Source: Ailurus styani (taxonomy: Eukaryota > Chordata > Mammalia > Carnivora > Ailuridae). From it: a DNA stretch of 64,000 bases. Location: the NCBI GenBank assembly GCA_002007465.1, contig LNAC01000036.1, forward strand, positions 4,719,250 through 4,783,249, written 5' to 3'. Numbering within the stretch: position 1 is the first letter of the stretch; each line of letters starts with the position of its first letter. Shown here one piece after another: positions 31,416 through 41,689 of the stretch. Under the pieces are notes generated by a model. That model was not told where the DNA came from. It saw nothing but the letters and a program-made list of their open reading frames with translations, and searched no databases. The translations under genes were made by a program, and so were the position numbers.

Positions 31416-32615
31416 TACTTACCTTCTGGTGATTGGCTTTAGTACTGCCTTGCATTTTCTTTTGATTAACTCAAATACTACTTCTCCAATGATATTGAAG
31501 GTTCCAAGAGGGCAGGGCATCCATCCACAGTTTCTTGCCCAAATTTGGGCACAAAAGATTTGTTGAGTTGAATTTAGTTGAGTCTCTCAAATAGGTAGAT
31601 CTGTCTCTAAGAAAAATAGTGCTTAGATTGATCAGAACACGAAGTCAGTGGATTTGACTGTGAATTATTTGTCAGCACAGTTATGGAGAAGACTTAAATA
31701 TCAGTGAGACCTTCTACTAACTAGATACTCTTGAAGTTCCTCTTGATTTCAAGATACTTTGATTCCAAGAGGCTGTGGTTTCCTGTGTCCTGATGGGTTT
31801 TCCCCATATTGCGGTAGTTGATGGCCTCCATAAAATCCCAGGCCTGAAGATTTATGCCCTATAGCCAATGCTACCATTGTTTCAGGATGGAGATTAATTA
31901 TAACAAACCTTCTCATGTGAAAAGTATTTTATAATTTTCAGAGCATTTCCTACCCATGAACTCAACTGATTCTCAGAATAATTTTTTTCTGGAACTATTT
32001 TTCTACGGAGAAGTTGAGCTCCACCAAATAGCAATTTTGATCTGAAAGCAATCCTGCCAAGCAGTGAGGGGGCCATAATGAAGAAAGGACCTGAGAACCT
32101 TCCATGTCTCCAGTGCTGTTCATCTCAGTGCTCTGAAAGGCAAATTAACACTTTGTCCCTGCCTCAGGAAAGTACAAATAGAAGAATCCTGAAGTTCTAG
32201 GACACTCACTCTGCCTCCTGGCATGCAAATATCTAACAATACGGGATAGAAGATTGTCTTCTGTTTTCTACTGTTCTTTGGGGTGAAACATCATAGCCAA
32301 TTTAAATTTCCATTTTATCATATCCTTCAATATAGCCAATTTCCATTATTCTTGTCTTTGACTAAACCCATATCCTTTTGGGGGGCTTCTATAGCCATGA
32401 AAATACCTGATTTACATCTGTTTGAGACTGAAATTTGGGGTGAAAGGCATTAGGCAATTATTTCCCATTTTTTTGTGAGAGCATAATTCTGAAATGAGAA
32501 AAGGAAGGAAGTAATAGAAACTTTCACTTCCATTTTCTCTAAGGCTGTGCAAAAATGTAATCCCTTTAAATACCTTGTAAACTTTACTATGATGCATTTT
32601 AAGGGGTATTTAAGT
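31416..32615. other. No gene; possible L2-like end near its left part
   Basis: CCAAGAGGGCAGGGCATCCA near 31504 and the GTTGAGTTGAA block near 31562 hint at a decayed L2 end. The rest is unrecognised, AT-moderate sequence. Confidence 0.4.
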
Positions 32616-32619
32616 AATA

Positions 32620-33315
32620 TATTTGTTTTTCAAACAGCTTTATTGAGTTGTGACTCATTAACCATACAATACACCCATTTAAAGTGTATGGCTTTTGCTT
32701 TTGTTTTTTAGTATATTCACAGAGTTGAGCAACCCATTACCACAAACTAATTTTAGAAGATTTTATCTCCTTTAAAAGAAACTACTTGGGATGCCTGGGT
32801 GGCTTAGTAGTCCTTGCATTCTCTATTCATGAATGAATGAATGAATGAATGAATAAATACTACTCATTAGCAGTCAGTCCCTTATCTTCCCACCCCAACC
32901 CTAGGCAAACACTAACCACTTCTCCCTCTAGAGATTTTCCTATTTTGGACATTTCATATAAATGGAATCATACACTATGTACTCTTTTGTAACTACTTTC
33001 TTTTGTTTGGCCTAATGTTTTCAAGGCTAATCCACATTATAGCGTATAAGTACTTCATTCCTTTTTTATAGCCAAATAATATTCCATCATGTGGATTTAC
33101 CACATTTTGTTTACACATTCATCCATCGATGAATATTTGGGTTAGTTCCACTTTCTGACTGTTTGAATAATACTGCGAGGGGCACTCACATGCAAGTGTT
33201 CGTGTGGCCATGGTATTTTCAGTTCTCCTGGGTAGGTAACCTAGGGGTTGAATTGCTACTGGGTCACATGGCAACACTGTCTTTACCCTTTTGAGGGACT
33301 TCCAACCTCTCTTCA
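32620..33315 (-). mobile_element. Older L1 3' end, minus strand, with nested SINE remnant
   Basis: TTATTGAGTTGTGACTCATT, then ACCCATTTAAAGTGTATGG at the left, and further right CATTTCATATAAATGGAATC, ATTCCATCATGTGGATTTAC and GGTTGAATTGCTACTGGGTC, are the complement of an old L1 3' part. No surviving frame is present. It is interrupted at 32787-32856. Confidence 0.88.
32787..32856 (+). mobile_element. Carnivore SINE with internal deletion
   Basis: The head GGGATGCCTGGGTGGCTTAG is followed almost at once by a (TGAA)n tail (32829-32852) and AATAAAT. The B-box and CT-rich body are missing. AAACTACT (32779-32786) and ATACTACT (32857-32864) look like a target-site duplication around the whole unit, so the deletion came during or after insertion. 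Confidence 0.65.
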
Positions 33316-34284
33316 GTATATTCATTTTAAAGGATTGCTTGAGAGCTTTATGAGAGGGAAACAGAGGAGAGCATGGAGAGGGACATTCTTGGCGGTGGGG
33401 CTGCGCTGGGCGCTGTAGAGGATCCTCAGCCCAGAGCATCAGGTCCTGGGCTGATTGCTGTCATGGGAACCAATCCAAATTAATCCACAGAAGTACAGCA
33501 CATCTCGAGGGGTGTTGGTTGTGCTTTGCCAAGCCCAAAGAGTGGCCTAGAATTAGATCTTTTGATTGGAATAAAGATGGAACAGAAGGTTCATTTTTGA
33601 CCTCAGAGCGAGATGGGGAGACCGACACATTTTGTTTGTTAGCCGAGGAGATGGCTGTAAACAGGGGGCTCGTTGCCAAGGCTCTCTTCGTACCAGCCCG
33701 CCTCACTCCATGGCAGGCCTGGCTGGGGTAATGTGTTCTGGCCACCTTTGTCCTTTCATCTGCTTAAGCTAGCTACACTGTCACTTTGAGCTCTGGCTCT
33801 GCTCTCTCTGGCTCTGATTCTTCTGGAAAGGTTGCTGTCCAGATGTTTAGGTATTTAGCAAATGCACTTTCCTGATGCCTTGGCAGGGTTACTCTCAGTT
33901 AGGGATGAATATTTGATGCTGTTGGCTGTTGGGAACATGTACACTGAAATGACCAGCAAAGTCTCTGTCTCGAACTCCCTGCGTCTCTAATTCCTTTTAT
34001 AGTGACAGTTGATACATCATTTAAAGGGAACTCACTGGGGAGCAGAGGGAAGCCACTCCGGCCTTTTTTTTTTCCCCCTTTGCCTCTTGCATGGGTGCTG
34101 CACTAACTCCCTCCCAGATTTTAGAGAAGAGCACGACCTGTGGGTCCCCTCACATTACAGAGAAGGACAAAATGGCTATTTCTCTCTTTCTTTGGGGTTT
34201 GCTTTTGCCTCTTTAAACCACTCCTTCCCCAAACATAAAAACTCCTACCCACTGATCTACTGCTCTGCTTACTACTTTATGTTT
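33316..34284. other. Unique sequence, possibly functional non-coding
   Basis: No repeat recognised. At 33465-33740 the sequence is complex, with a homeodomain-like AAATTAATCCAC (33477-33488) and open frames on both strands (70 codons plus, 94 codons minus) of unremarkable length. T-rich stretch at 34065-34078. Confidence 0.35.
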
Positions 34285-34289
34285 TTCCC

Positions 34290-34420
34290 CTTTTTTGACC
34301 TCAGAAGATCTTAGAGAATTTTTAGACCATGCTCACATTTTACAGATAGATAAACTGAGGCTGGAGAGAGGAAGAGACTTTTTCAAGCACAAAGGTGGAT
34401 CAGTGAGAGATCTACCTCCC
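34290..34420 (-). repeat. MIR SINE fragment, antisense
   Basis: CACATTTTACAGATAGATAA, then ACTGAGGCTGGAGAGAGGAA match the antisense MIR core. Confidence 0.65.
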
Positions 34421-34499
34421 CTAACCCTTCCCACTGCCTCCCTGGCCTCAGACTTAACCGTTCCCCATCCTGAGACTCTTTGGTGCATTCCCAACTGTC

Positions 34500-34685
34500 T
34501 AGCTCAGTGCCTGGCACATGTTTCTAGAGCAAGTTTGTCTGGATTTGAATCCTGGCTGTGGCATGTAATACCTGTGTGTTCTTGTGCAACTGACTTAGCT
34601 GTTTGTATCTCAGATTAGAATGTTGTCTTTTACAGAGTAGGGGCTCAATAAATGTTAGCTCTTACCATTATTATTGAATGAATGA
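34500..34685 (+). repeat. MIR SINE
   Basis: GGATTTGAATCCTGGCTGTG, then CTTGTGCAACTGACTTAGCT, then GTAGGGGCTCAATAAATGTT give head, core and tail in order. Confidence 0.8.
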
Positions 34686-35669
34686 TTCTCTGCTGATCCA
34701 CGCAGGGATCAGCTCAGTATCTTCCAATCTGTTACTCCCTTTTCTAAACAACCATGTCTTGAACTTGGGCTGGGAGGCTAGGCTAAGGCGGGGCAGCTCT
34801 GTGGGGCTGAATTTTTTGGCTGGAAGCCTTTGGAGTATAACAACTCTCTCTTGGATGTTAGTCTAACCGTGAGTACTTTCATGAGGATTTCATAGGGATT
34901 TGGAGGCAGAAGCACAGTCTTTGAGCTCTGGATGCATTTCTTTGCTTTCATTTATCACCAATCTGTTTTATAGTAGATCTTATCTCAACCATTTCATTCA
35001 TGCAAAAGCCTTTGGATGCTTAATATAATTTTGTGAAGGTTTCTAAGTCCTTTGGGGTTTTCTTGGGAATATAGCAAACAAAGTTCTCAGCATCTTAAAG
35101 GGAGGCTTAAACTGATTAAAATATGAACTATAGACAGCCAGAGCTTTGCTGAACAGTTCACTTCTGGCTATGCAGAGCAACTGGTCTAACACAAATGCTG
35201 TTGTTTTGAAGTTACCTTGACCTCTGGTGTTCAGTGACCTTGGTGCGTTTTGCTCAGGGACTTGGTGTGTGTGGGGGTGTCTGTGCATGAGCATGTATGG
35301 ATGGTCAGCATCACAGCCACCACTCCTGAAGAGCAGCTCAAATGTATAGCATACACAGGGCCAGGCAGGGCAAAGGAGGAGTGGGCAGAGAAACCTATGT
35401 TTCTGGCACTTTCTCGGACTTCTCTGCATCACCTGCCTGCCCATGTCTCCTCTAATTCCATGAATTCAGAGATGTTTGGGATGAAAGGGATAGATGAAGT
35501 CATTGGCCTCCTGGACAGAGGCCTTCCAAAAGGAGGATACTATGGAGCAATGAATGAACTGAAAATGTTGACATTTCCTATGCAACCCTTACCCAAGAAA
35601 GGTGCACAGAGAGGCAATGAGTCTTCCTGAGACCCTTCAACTTTTAACACGTAACAGGTACCTGTGATT
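34686..35669. other. No gene or repeat recognised
   Basis: Open frames of 126 codons (plus, 35250-35630) and 133 codons (minus, 35043-35444) overlap each other and show no known motif or splice structure. Confidence 0.35.
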
Positions 35670-35845
35670 CCTAATTATTAGTCTGGGACCCAGCTGCAGT
35701 GGACTTATTTGTGAAGTTTTTGAAAACATTCCTTGGGCCCTAAAGTTTCTGATTTAGTAAATCTGGAATAGCTTAAGGATCTACATTATTATAAATATTT
35801 CTCCCAAGAATTCTTTTACACGGTCAGATGTGTGAATGCCTCAGT
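35670..35845 (+). mobile_element. MER5A-like hAT DNA transposon, copy 1
   Basis: GTCTGGGACCCAGCTGCAGT, then CTTGGGCCCTAAAGTTTCTG, GATTTAGTAAATCTGG and GATCTACATT follow the MER5A order with decay. Confidence 0.65.
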
Positions 35846-36035
35846 CCATGGTTCTCAGTCCATGGATGCACGTTATTAGCACTGCCTGGGGAGCTTTTCA
35901 CAAAGTCCTGTTGCCTGGGGCTCACTCCCAGAGTCTCTGATTCAACTGATTTGTTGGGGGAGGAGGCCCTGAGGATTCATTATTTTTTGAAAGGCTGCCT
36001 CGTGAATCTAGGTCCAGCAATAGTTGAGAACCTTC
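35846..36035 (+). mobile_element. MER5A-like hAT DNA transposon, copy 2
   Basis: GGTTCTCAGTCCATGGATGC, then ATTAGCACTGCCTGGGGAGC, GGGGCTCACTCCCAGAGTCT, CTGATTCAACTGATTTG and the end AATAGTTGAGAACC match MER5A. It directly follows copy 1 in the same direction. Confidence 0.78.
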
Positions 36036-36381
36036 AAAAAACAACTCCTTTTCTTAGTAAGAGTGGTGCTGAAGTTGGCCACCAGGTGTGGCAGTCAGAC
36101 ACAGACAGAATAATCCAGGCCACAAGGGGACTTAGAGATCATCCAATGCAGTCTTCTCAATTTGGTGGACCGGTGTAACTCAGACAATATTTTGAGGACT
36201 GGCAGAGTTGTAGGTTTGTTTTGTCTTATTTGTCAAGTTAAGATAATTAAAACAAAAAAAAGCCACACAAAACTCAACTATCATTCATTTGCACTGTCAT
36301 TTGATTTTTTTTTTAAATGAAGTTTTAACTTTACATATAGAAAAGACCTAAGGTCAAAGTCGTGGACAGTCCTTTAGAGAG
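36036..36381. other. No feature recognised
   Basis: Possible weak MIR-like trace (GGACTTAGAGATCATCCAAT near 36128) and T-rich runs at 36304-36315. Confidence 0.4.
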
Positions 36382-36390
36382 AATACATTT

Positions 36391-36466
36391 TTTTTAATTT
36401 ATTTTTTTTTATTATTTGCCCCAGGGGTACAGGTCTGTGAATCATCAAGCTTACACCTTTCACAGC
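36391..36466 (-). mobile_element. Very short L1 3' end insertion, 76 bp
   Basis: A T-run followed by ATTATTTGCCCCAGGGGTAC and AGGTCTGTGAATCATCAAGC is the complement of a young carnivore L1 3' terminus. AATACATTT at 36382-36390 and 36467-36475 is a perfect 9-bp target-site duplication. It is an extreme 5' truncation of an otherwise recent L1. Confidence 0.85.
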
Positions 36467-36584
36467 AATACATTTGGTTTTAAAGAGGAACTCACTCTAT
36501 GGTCCTCATCTTTCCTCATTTCAGTGAGAACTTGGTTATGGACCAGGGTTGGTTCAAGAGCAGCCTGCTTCCAAGCCAAAGTCA

Positions 36585-36705
36585 TAATTTTACAGATGAG
36601 GATATAGAGACCTGCAGAATGGAGGGTACCTGGCTCAGGTTCCCGCCAAGGCAGCAGCAGGGCTGGGACTAGAAATTGCTCTCCTGATGTCTGGTCACGT
36701 CTCCT
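36585..36705 (-). repeat. MIR SINE fragment, antisense
   Basis: AATTTTACAGATGAGGATAT at the left and GCAGCAGCAGGGCTGGGACT in the middle match antisense MIR. Confidence 0.65.
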
Positions 36706-38199
36706 CTACAATGTTCTGATGAAAAGCCTGGCATTCCAGGTGCCTCCTGCTTAACTTACAAGGGGCGAGCCACCGGGCGTGTCTGCTCAGTCCTCCACGC
36801 CACACTCTGTATATGGAGAGCCGAACTACGGTAACACTCAAAGACCCGACCACTGTTAGGAGAGCTCCATCCTTGAACCTCCAGAAATGATGGAGAGGGT
36901 CCAGGTGTCTTTGTGCCAGAAGGGGAACTTCATTTGCTTCCACTGTAAAATGGGGGGGGGCATATTATTGCTGCATCACCAGCGGATACTGTGCTCTGAA
37001 AGCTCAAATTTTTGAAGCATTCATTTTCTGATTGTCTCCTGTAAAGTCCAAGCCATCTCTTCCCATATTATGCTGTTATTTTTAATAAGTCAACAAATTG
37101 CCTAATTCTCTTGGAAATGCTTTGATTTGAGGAAATGTACATTTACGCAGTTCCCTTAGAGAAGGAAGAAAGCTGACTTACAAATGCATTATCAGTAAGC
37201 AGGACATTTGGACCCTGTCTGTGATCGGAAATGGAGAAGACACAGTGAGCTCTTGGGTTCAGATGTTCAATTCAATATGCGAAGGAGATGATGGAGAACG
37301 GGCACTGGCAGTACGCTCGCTCCCTCTGGAAGACTGCAGCACTCGGGAAGGGCAGGCTCAAAGCCAACTTGGATCGCAAGTCTACCCGAAGCGGTGGCTG
37401 TGAATTGTTCGGGAACACAGGCAGGGAGGGGCATTCTCAGGTGCCAGGCTTGGGGCTGCCTCTTGTGGACAGGGCCATGTCCTATATTGCCCACTAGCAC
37501 CGTTCTGGTCCCTCGTAGATAGGGATACCTGTTTGTTGAAATGAACTGGCTTTTAGGGACCCAAAGTCATTTCCCTACATTGAAATCAGGTGACATCTAG
37601 AGTACTAGGCTGAACCAGGGCAGTTTTGTGCGGACGGGAAGAGAGTGCCTGGGAGCAGTCAGGAGGGAGTTGTGTCTGTCACAAAGCCATTGGATAGCTG
37701 CCCCGAAAATGGGTCATGAAGGTGCCCTCGATGGGAGGGAGAAACATAGAACAGAAATGTCACCGACCTCATAATTTTGTTGAAATCTGGCCCTGCTTCC
37801 CTCAGCCCATCCTTCTAAAGCCTATTTCCTAGAGCAAAAAAGTGCAGGTCTAATACCCCACTCCAAATCCCTCGATTCGCCCAGGCTCCTGTGGGATCCC
37901 ACCTACCAGAGGTAGAGACAGAATGAATGCAGTTTCCTTTAAAATCATCATCTGACTTCCTTTTGACCTCTTTCCTGATTTCTAATTTAGTCAAATAAAC
38001 CCATATACCTTAAAACCATGCCTGCACCCCACAGGTGCCTAAACTCATTTTAAGTACCTTTGCAAGGGAGAAAAGGAGCTCCCCCAGCCCACCTGGCTTC
38101 CTGTACTTGAGCACCTCTGTTTCGCAGGGACTGGAGAAGGGGCACCTCCCTGTCTTGCCCTTAGGAAGGTGGAGGAAGCAGGGGGAGCACAGAGCCCTG
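36706..38199. other. Long unique stretch, no gene
   Basis: No repeat recognised. 37000-37180 is AT-rich and complex (TTATTTTTAATAAGTCAACA, GGAAATGCTTTGATTTGAGG) and may be conserved non-coding sequence. A G-run lies at 36952-36959. Confidence 0.4.
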
Positions 38200-38204
38200 G
38201 AGGT

Positions 38205-38345
38205 TGAAGTGTGTGCGGAATGAGACCAGCATCCTCATTTCCTGTTAGAGGCAACTGGAGCACAGGGAGAGAAGTGACAGGCCCTGTCATATCAGACAGT
38301 GGCAAGACTGGGGCGAGAACAGGGTTTTTTGACCCCTGCGTAACA
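38205..38345 (-). repeat. MIR SINE, antisense, decayed
   Basis: CATCCTCATTTCCTGTTAGA, then GGAGCACAGGGAGAGAAGTG and AGTGGCAAGACTGGGGCGAG match the antisense MIR core and head. Confidence 0.6.
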
Positions 38346-38810
38346 GCAGCCGGGTCACTTGACCACCCCAACACCTAGCTGCCTGGTGGAATGGGCCTCT
38401 TTCCTTTGTTAAAAACAAACAAACAACAACAAAACAAAAAAAACAACTCTGGGCTTCCTAACCTTAAACAATAATCTTATTTTGAGGGGAGAGTCTCAAT
38501 ATAGATGTTAAATGGCTTAAGGTCCAGGAGTTTGTAGGGATTCATTTGGAAAATCCCCACTGCAAGTGTGCTTGCGTGTATATGCATGTGATGACGTGAG
38601 TCTGTATATGAGTGTGTCTCCATGCCCATGTGGGTGTGTCTTTGGCCTGGGGGTGGTGGGGGTGTCCCTGTGGTTGCGGGGAAGGAGGATCAACAGGGCC
38701 AATCCCAAGAATCAGAGGCCCAGGCCTGTGCACCTGAGCCGTTGCCCTGAGCACACACCCAGAAGGACCGGCCCCGCCCCTCCAGACTGGCTAGGGTGTG
38801 GACCTCAGTG
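38346..38810. other. Unique sequence, GC rising to the right
   Basis: An AAAC/AAC-rich simple tract lies at 38408-38445. A GC-box-like CCGGCCCCGCCCCTCC lies at 38768-38783. No gene recognised. Confidence 0.45.
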
Positions 38811-38818
38811 AGCGCACC

Positions 38819-38833
38819 GGTGCCCCCTGCTGT
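38819..38833 (-). promoter_or_regulatory. Strong CTCF-like motif
   Basis: Read on the minus strand the core is ACAGCAGGGGGCAC, matching 13 of 14 positions of the common CTCF core (CCASYAGRKGGCRS). CTCF is a zinc-finger architectural protein that anchors chromatin loops. The site is in unique, fairly GC-rich sequence 40 bp right of a GC box. Confidence 0.55.
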
Positions 38834-38834
38834 A

Positions 38835-39299
38835 CCGAGAGGTGAGTGTAGCTGGCATGCCTTCCTCACCTGGTCCCAGGTGGGTCAGGGACATGGAGGG
38901 GGTGAAACGAAAGGCTGGGCCCCATCATGAGGTTCAGCCGATCCACCCCTTTCGGGGGCCTTTCCATTCTGTCTGTGTAGTTCTTACCTTCAGGGGGTGG
39001 AGCAAAAGCTCCTGGTGCTTGGTTGCAGGTGCTTGACTGTGGGACAGAGGCAGTCATTGCCCCAAGCCCTCCCCAGGCAGGGTCTGAAGATGTGGGGATG
39101 GTTCAAGCAAAGCTGAATTGCATTTCTTACCCTCTTGGGCCTATTGAGGTCAACATTCATGATTTTCCCAGTGCTACTCAGACTGAATATTCTTTAAAAG
39201 TAAAGTCCCTATTGGCCTTGGGTCAATCCTGTCAATTCTGCAAACACAGCACCCTAGGAGAAGAAGCCTAAGTACTGCTTTCGGGTAAGTATACCCCAC
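38835..39299. other. Unique sequence, no gene
   Basis: A splice-donor-like GAGAG followed by GTGAGTGTAG occurs at 38838-38852, but I see no matching upstream exon. Nothing else recognised. Confidence 0.35.
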
Positions 39300-39304
39300 A
39301 GTTG

Positions 39305-39445
39305 CACGGTGCACTCTAGTTTGTCAACTATGTTCCCATTAGCTGTCTCAGTTGATCTTCACCAACCTGTGAGTTGAACAGAGCAGCAATTACTATTCTC
39401 ATTTAACAGATGGGGAAACTGAGGTCCAAAAGGTTTGCCACTCTT
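39305..39445 (-). repeat. MIR SINE, antisense
   Basis: TCAACTATGTTCCCATTAGC, then ATTCTCATTTAACAGATGGG and GAAACTGAGGTCCAAAAGG fit the antisense core. Confidence 0.75.
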
Positions 39446-39769
39446 TGGTTGCCTTGAATTTTAGCTAGGTGATAAAGTGTACTTCCAGCTGGAGTTACAT
39501 GTATCAGTCTTTAGATTAATATAAATTAAGGTACAAGGTAGTTAATGCCAAGCAAAACATACAGTAATCACTCAGGTATTGCAAGGGGAGAATTCACGGC
39601 CGTGCTGTCTAATCGCATTGCAACAACTCTGGAGACTCACTTTACAGCTTAGCCCCTGAGTTCCAGAGTGTGTCCATTTTTAACAGGGTCACTAGGATCT
39701 CATAGTTGGTGACTAACAGCCAACAGCTTAATATCTTTCCGTTCAATAATTAAAATGTTTATAGCTTTT
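39446..39769. other. No feature recognised
   Basis: Unique-looking, AT-moderate sequence. Confidence 0.4.
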
Positions 39770-39782
39770 GGTCTTAACTTTT

Positions 39783-39967
39783 TAAAAAAAGATTTATGTA
39801 TTTATTTTAGTGAGAGAGAGTGCAGGGGGGGAGGGGCAAAGGGAGAGGGAGAGAGAGTCCCAAGCTAACTCTGGGCTCAGCAGAACTTGACCTTATGACC
39901 CTGAGATCATGACCTGAGCCAAAGCCGAGAGTTGGATGCTTAAGTAACTGTGCTGCCCAGGCACCCC
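39783..39967 (-). mobile_element. Carnivore SINE, minus strand (left of a head-to-head pair)
   Basis: AAAAAGATTTATGTATTTAT at the left (tail complement) and GTGCTGCCCAGGCACCCC at the right (head complement). GGTCTTAACTTTT (39770-39782) and GGTCTTCCCTTTT (39968-39980) form a 13-bp target-site duplication with two mismatches. Confidence 0.93.
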
Positions 39968-39996
39968 GGTCTTCCCTTTTAAAATAATCTTGCTTT

Positions 39997-40190
39997 GGGG
40001 CGCCTGGGTGGCTCAGTGGGTTAAGCCTCTGCCTTTGGCTCGAGTCATGATCTCAGGGTCCTGGGATCAAGCCCTGCATCGGGCTCTCTGCTTGGCGGGG
40101 AGTCTCCTTCCTCCTCTTTCTCTGCCTGCCTCTCTGCCTACTTGTGATCTCTCTCTCTGTCAAATAAATAAATAAAATCTTTAAAAAAAG
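39997..40190 (+). mobile_element. Carnivore SINE, plus strand (right of a head-to-head pair)
   Basis: Head GGGGCGCCTGGGTGGCTCAG, body ending CTACTTGTGATCTCTCTCTC, tail AAATAAATAAATAAAATC. TAATCTTGCTTT occurs at 39985-39996 and 40191-40202, a perfect 12-bp target-site duplication. The body variant is the one I associate with musteloid lineages. Confidence 0.97.
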
Positions 40191-40299
40191 TAATCTTGCT
40201 TTATCCCCCTAACATGTTTTTAATTAGGGACAGTAGTTACAATTGCTCCCATTTTGCTAATGTAGAAACTAAGGTCTGAAGAACTTTCATACCTTCATG

Positions 40300-40560
40300 G
40301 AATCAACATTTGTTGAGATGTTTACTCTGTACCAGTCACTCTGCCCAGTTCAGAGATTACAGTGAATGGAATGGCCATGGTCCTCGGTCCCATGGAACTC
40401 ACAGTCAAGTTTAAAGGGAGACAAATAGATAAGTACCTACTACAGTAGATGGTAGATGATAGATGTACATGTGATGAGTCCCATGACGTTGAACAGGGCA
40501 CTATGAGCACAAGTGCTTGGAGATCTCACCTAGTTGAGGTATGGGGAAGCTTCCTTGAAA
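40300..40560 (-). repeat. L2 LINE 3' end, antisense
   Basis: ATCAACATTTGTTGAGATGT, then CCATGGAACTCACAGTCAAG, match the complement of the L2 3' end. Confidence 0.75.
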
Positions 40561-40584
40561 TCAGATGGTTAATTGGAATTTTCT

Positions 40585-40588
<4 letters not shown>

Positions 40589-40634
<46 letters not shown>
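40589..40634. repeat. (GT)n microsatellite, about 23 units
   Basis: Uninterrupted GT run of 46 bases. Confidence 0.98.
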
Positions 40635-40636
<2 letters not shown>

Positions 40637-40639
40637 CAG

Positions 40640-41160
40640 GGAACTTCAGGTGCAGAGGGGTCCAGGCAGTGTGAAGTTCCTGATAAAGGAATTGCTTGGG
40701 ATATCCAAGGACCTGGGAGAAAGCCAACTGATCTAGAACACGGAGAGCAAAGGGGAAAAGTGGTCCAAGGTGAAGCCTATGGAGCAGAGGTTGTTCTTTG
40801 AGCCCAGTTCTCCAGCTAGTCAGAGGCAAAGTGGGGGCTATAATTGTGTCTCCTTTCTGCCAAGGCTTTAATCTCTACCTTCCTTTTCTCCTCCGATTCT
40901 TCTCCTACTCTCTATCCAAACCTAATTGCCTTGATTTTCCAGGACCATAGCTTCTCCTGTGTCATTGCTCCTGCTGTGCTCTCCACCTGTTTTACCTGCC
41001 TCTGTATCTCCATAAGTCCAAAATCCTTCTGACCCTGAAGCCAAGGATTGTAAACACAAATTTATCAGCAGGTGAGGTAAAGGAATGACATGGCCTGATA
41101 TATTATCAAGTAGTGGGGGGTTGGCAAACTGGAAGAGGTATGCCCCTGTCATGTACAAGC
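40640..41160. other. No gene; CT-rich part may be L2
   Basis: The stretch 40845-41035 is CT-rich with L2-like texture (CTCCGATTCTTCTCCTACTC), but I cannot place it firmly. No coding evidence. Confidence 0.35.
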
Positions 41161-41161
41161 C

Positions 41162-41560
41162 CAGTGCTGTACGATAGAACTTTTTTTTAAAAAGATTTTT
41201 ATTTATTTATTTAACAAAGAGAGAGATCACAAGTAGGCAGATAGGCAGGCAGAGAGAGAGGGGGAAGGAAGTCCTCCGCCGAGCAGAGAGCCTGATGCGG
41301 GGTCTCGATCCCAGGACCCTGAGATCATGACCTGAGCCGAAAGCAGAGGCTTAACCCACTCAGCCACCCAGGTGCCCCTGTACATAGGAACTTTATGGAA
41401 TGATGGAAATGTTCTATATCTGTACTGTCCAATACAGAAGCCTCTAGTTATCTGTGGCTAGTGTAACTGAGGAAGTGAACTTTTAGTTTATTTAATTTTA
41501 GTTAAATTTAAAATTAAATAGCCACATGTGGCTATTGGGCTATCATACCAGGCAGTGCAG
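41162..41560 (+). mobile_element. hAT-type DNA transposon, split by a SINE
   Basis: Left end CAGTGCTGTACGATAGAAC; after the SINE it resumes at GATGGAAATGTTCTATATCT and ends with GGCAGTGCAG, an inverted terminus of the CTGxGCTGTCC type. The AT-rich centre ATTTAATTTTAGTTAAATTT and CCACATGTGGCTA are family marks. A second copy lies at 48505-48690. Confidence 0.82.
41184..41378 (-). mobile_element. Carnivore SINE, minus strand, younger subfamily, nested
   Basis: The plus strand shows AAAAAGATTTTTATTTATTT, then GAGATCACAAGTAGGCAGAT (complement of the CTACTTGTGATCTC body variant) and CAGCCACCCAGGTGCCCC. TGTACGATAGAACTTT (41168-41183) and TGTACATAGGAACTTT (41379-41394) flank it as a slightly diverged duplication, placing the SINE inside the hAT element. 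Confidence 0.95.
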
Positions 41561-41689
41561 TTCTGGCTGCTGCTTTCCATTCTGGAGTGTGGGTCCAATA
41601 TTGCCAGATATTCCAGCTTTTTAAAGAGAAGCCAGATCTCCAGATTCTTGTTTGAAATCTTTGGATTTTTAAATGTTGGCAATACATTC

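Noticed and set aside
35043..35630. Opposed open frames of 133 (minus) and 126 (plus) codons
   Set aside because: They overlap one another, have no known domain, and lack matching splice sites.
38838..38852. Splice donor GAGAG/GTGAGTG as proof of an exon
   Set aside because: An isolated donor-like match is common by chance; no open frame or acceptor upstream supports an exon.
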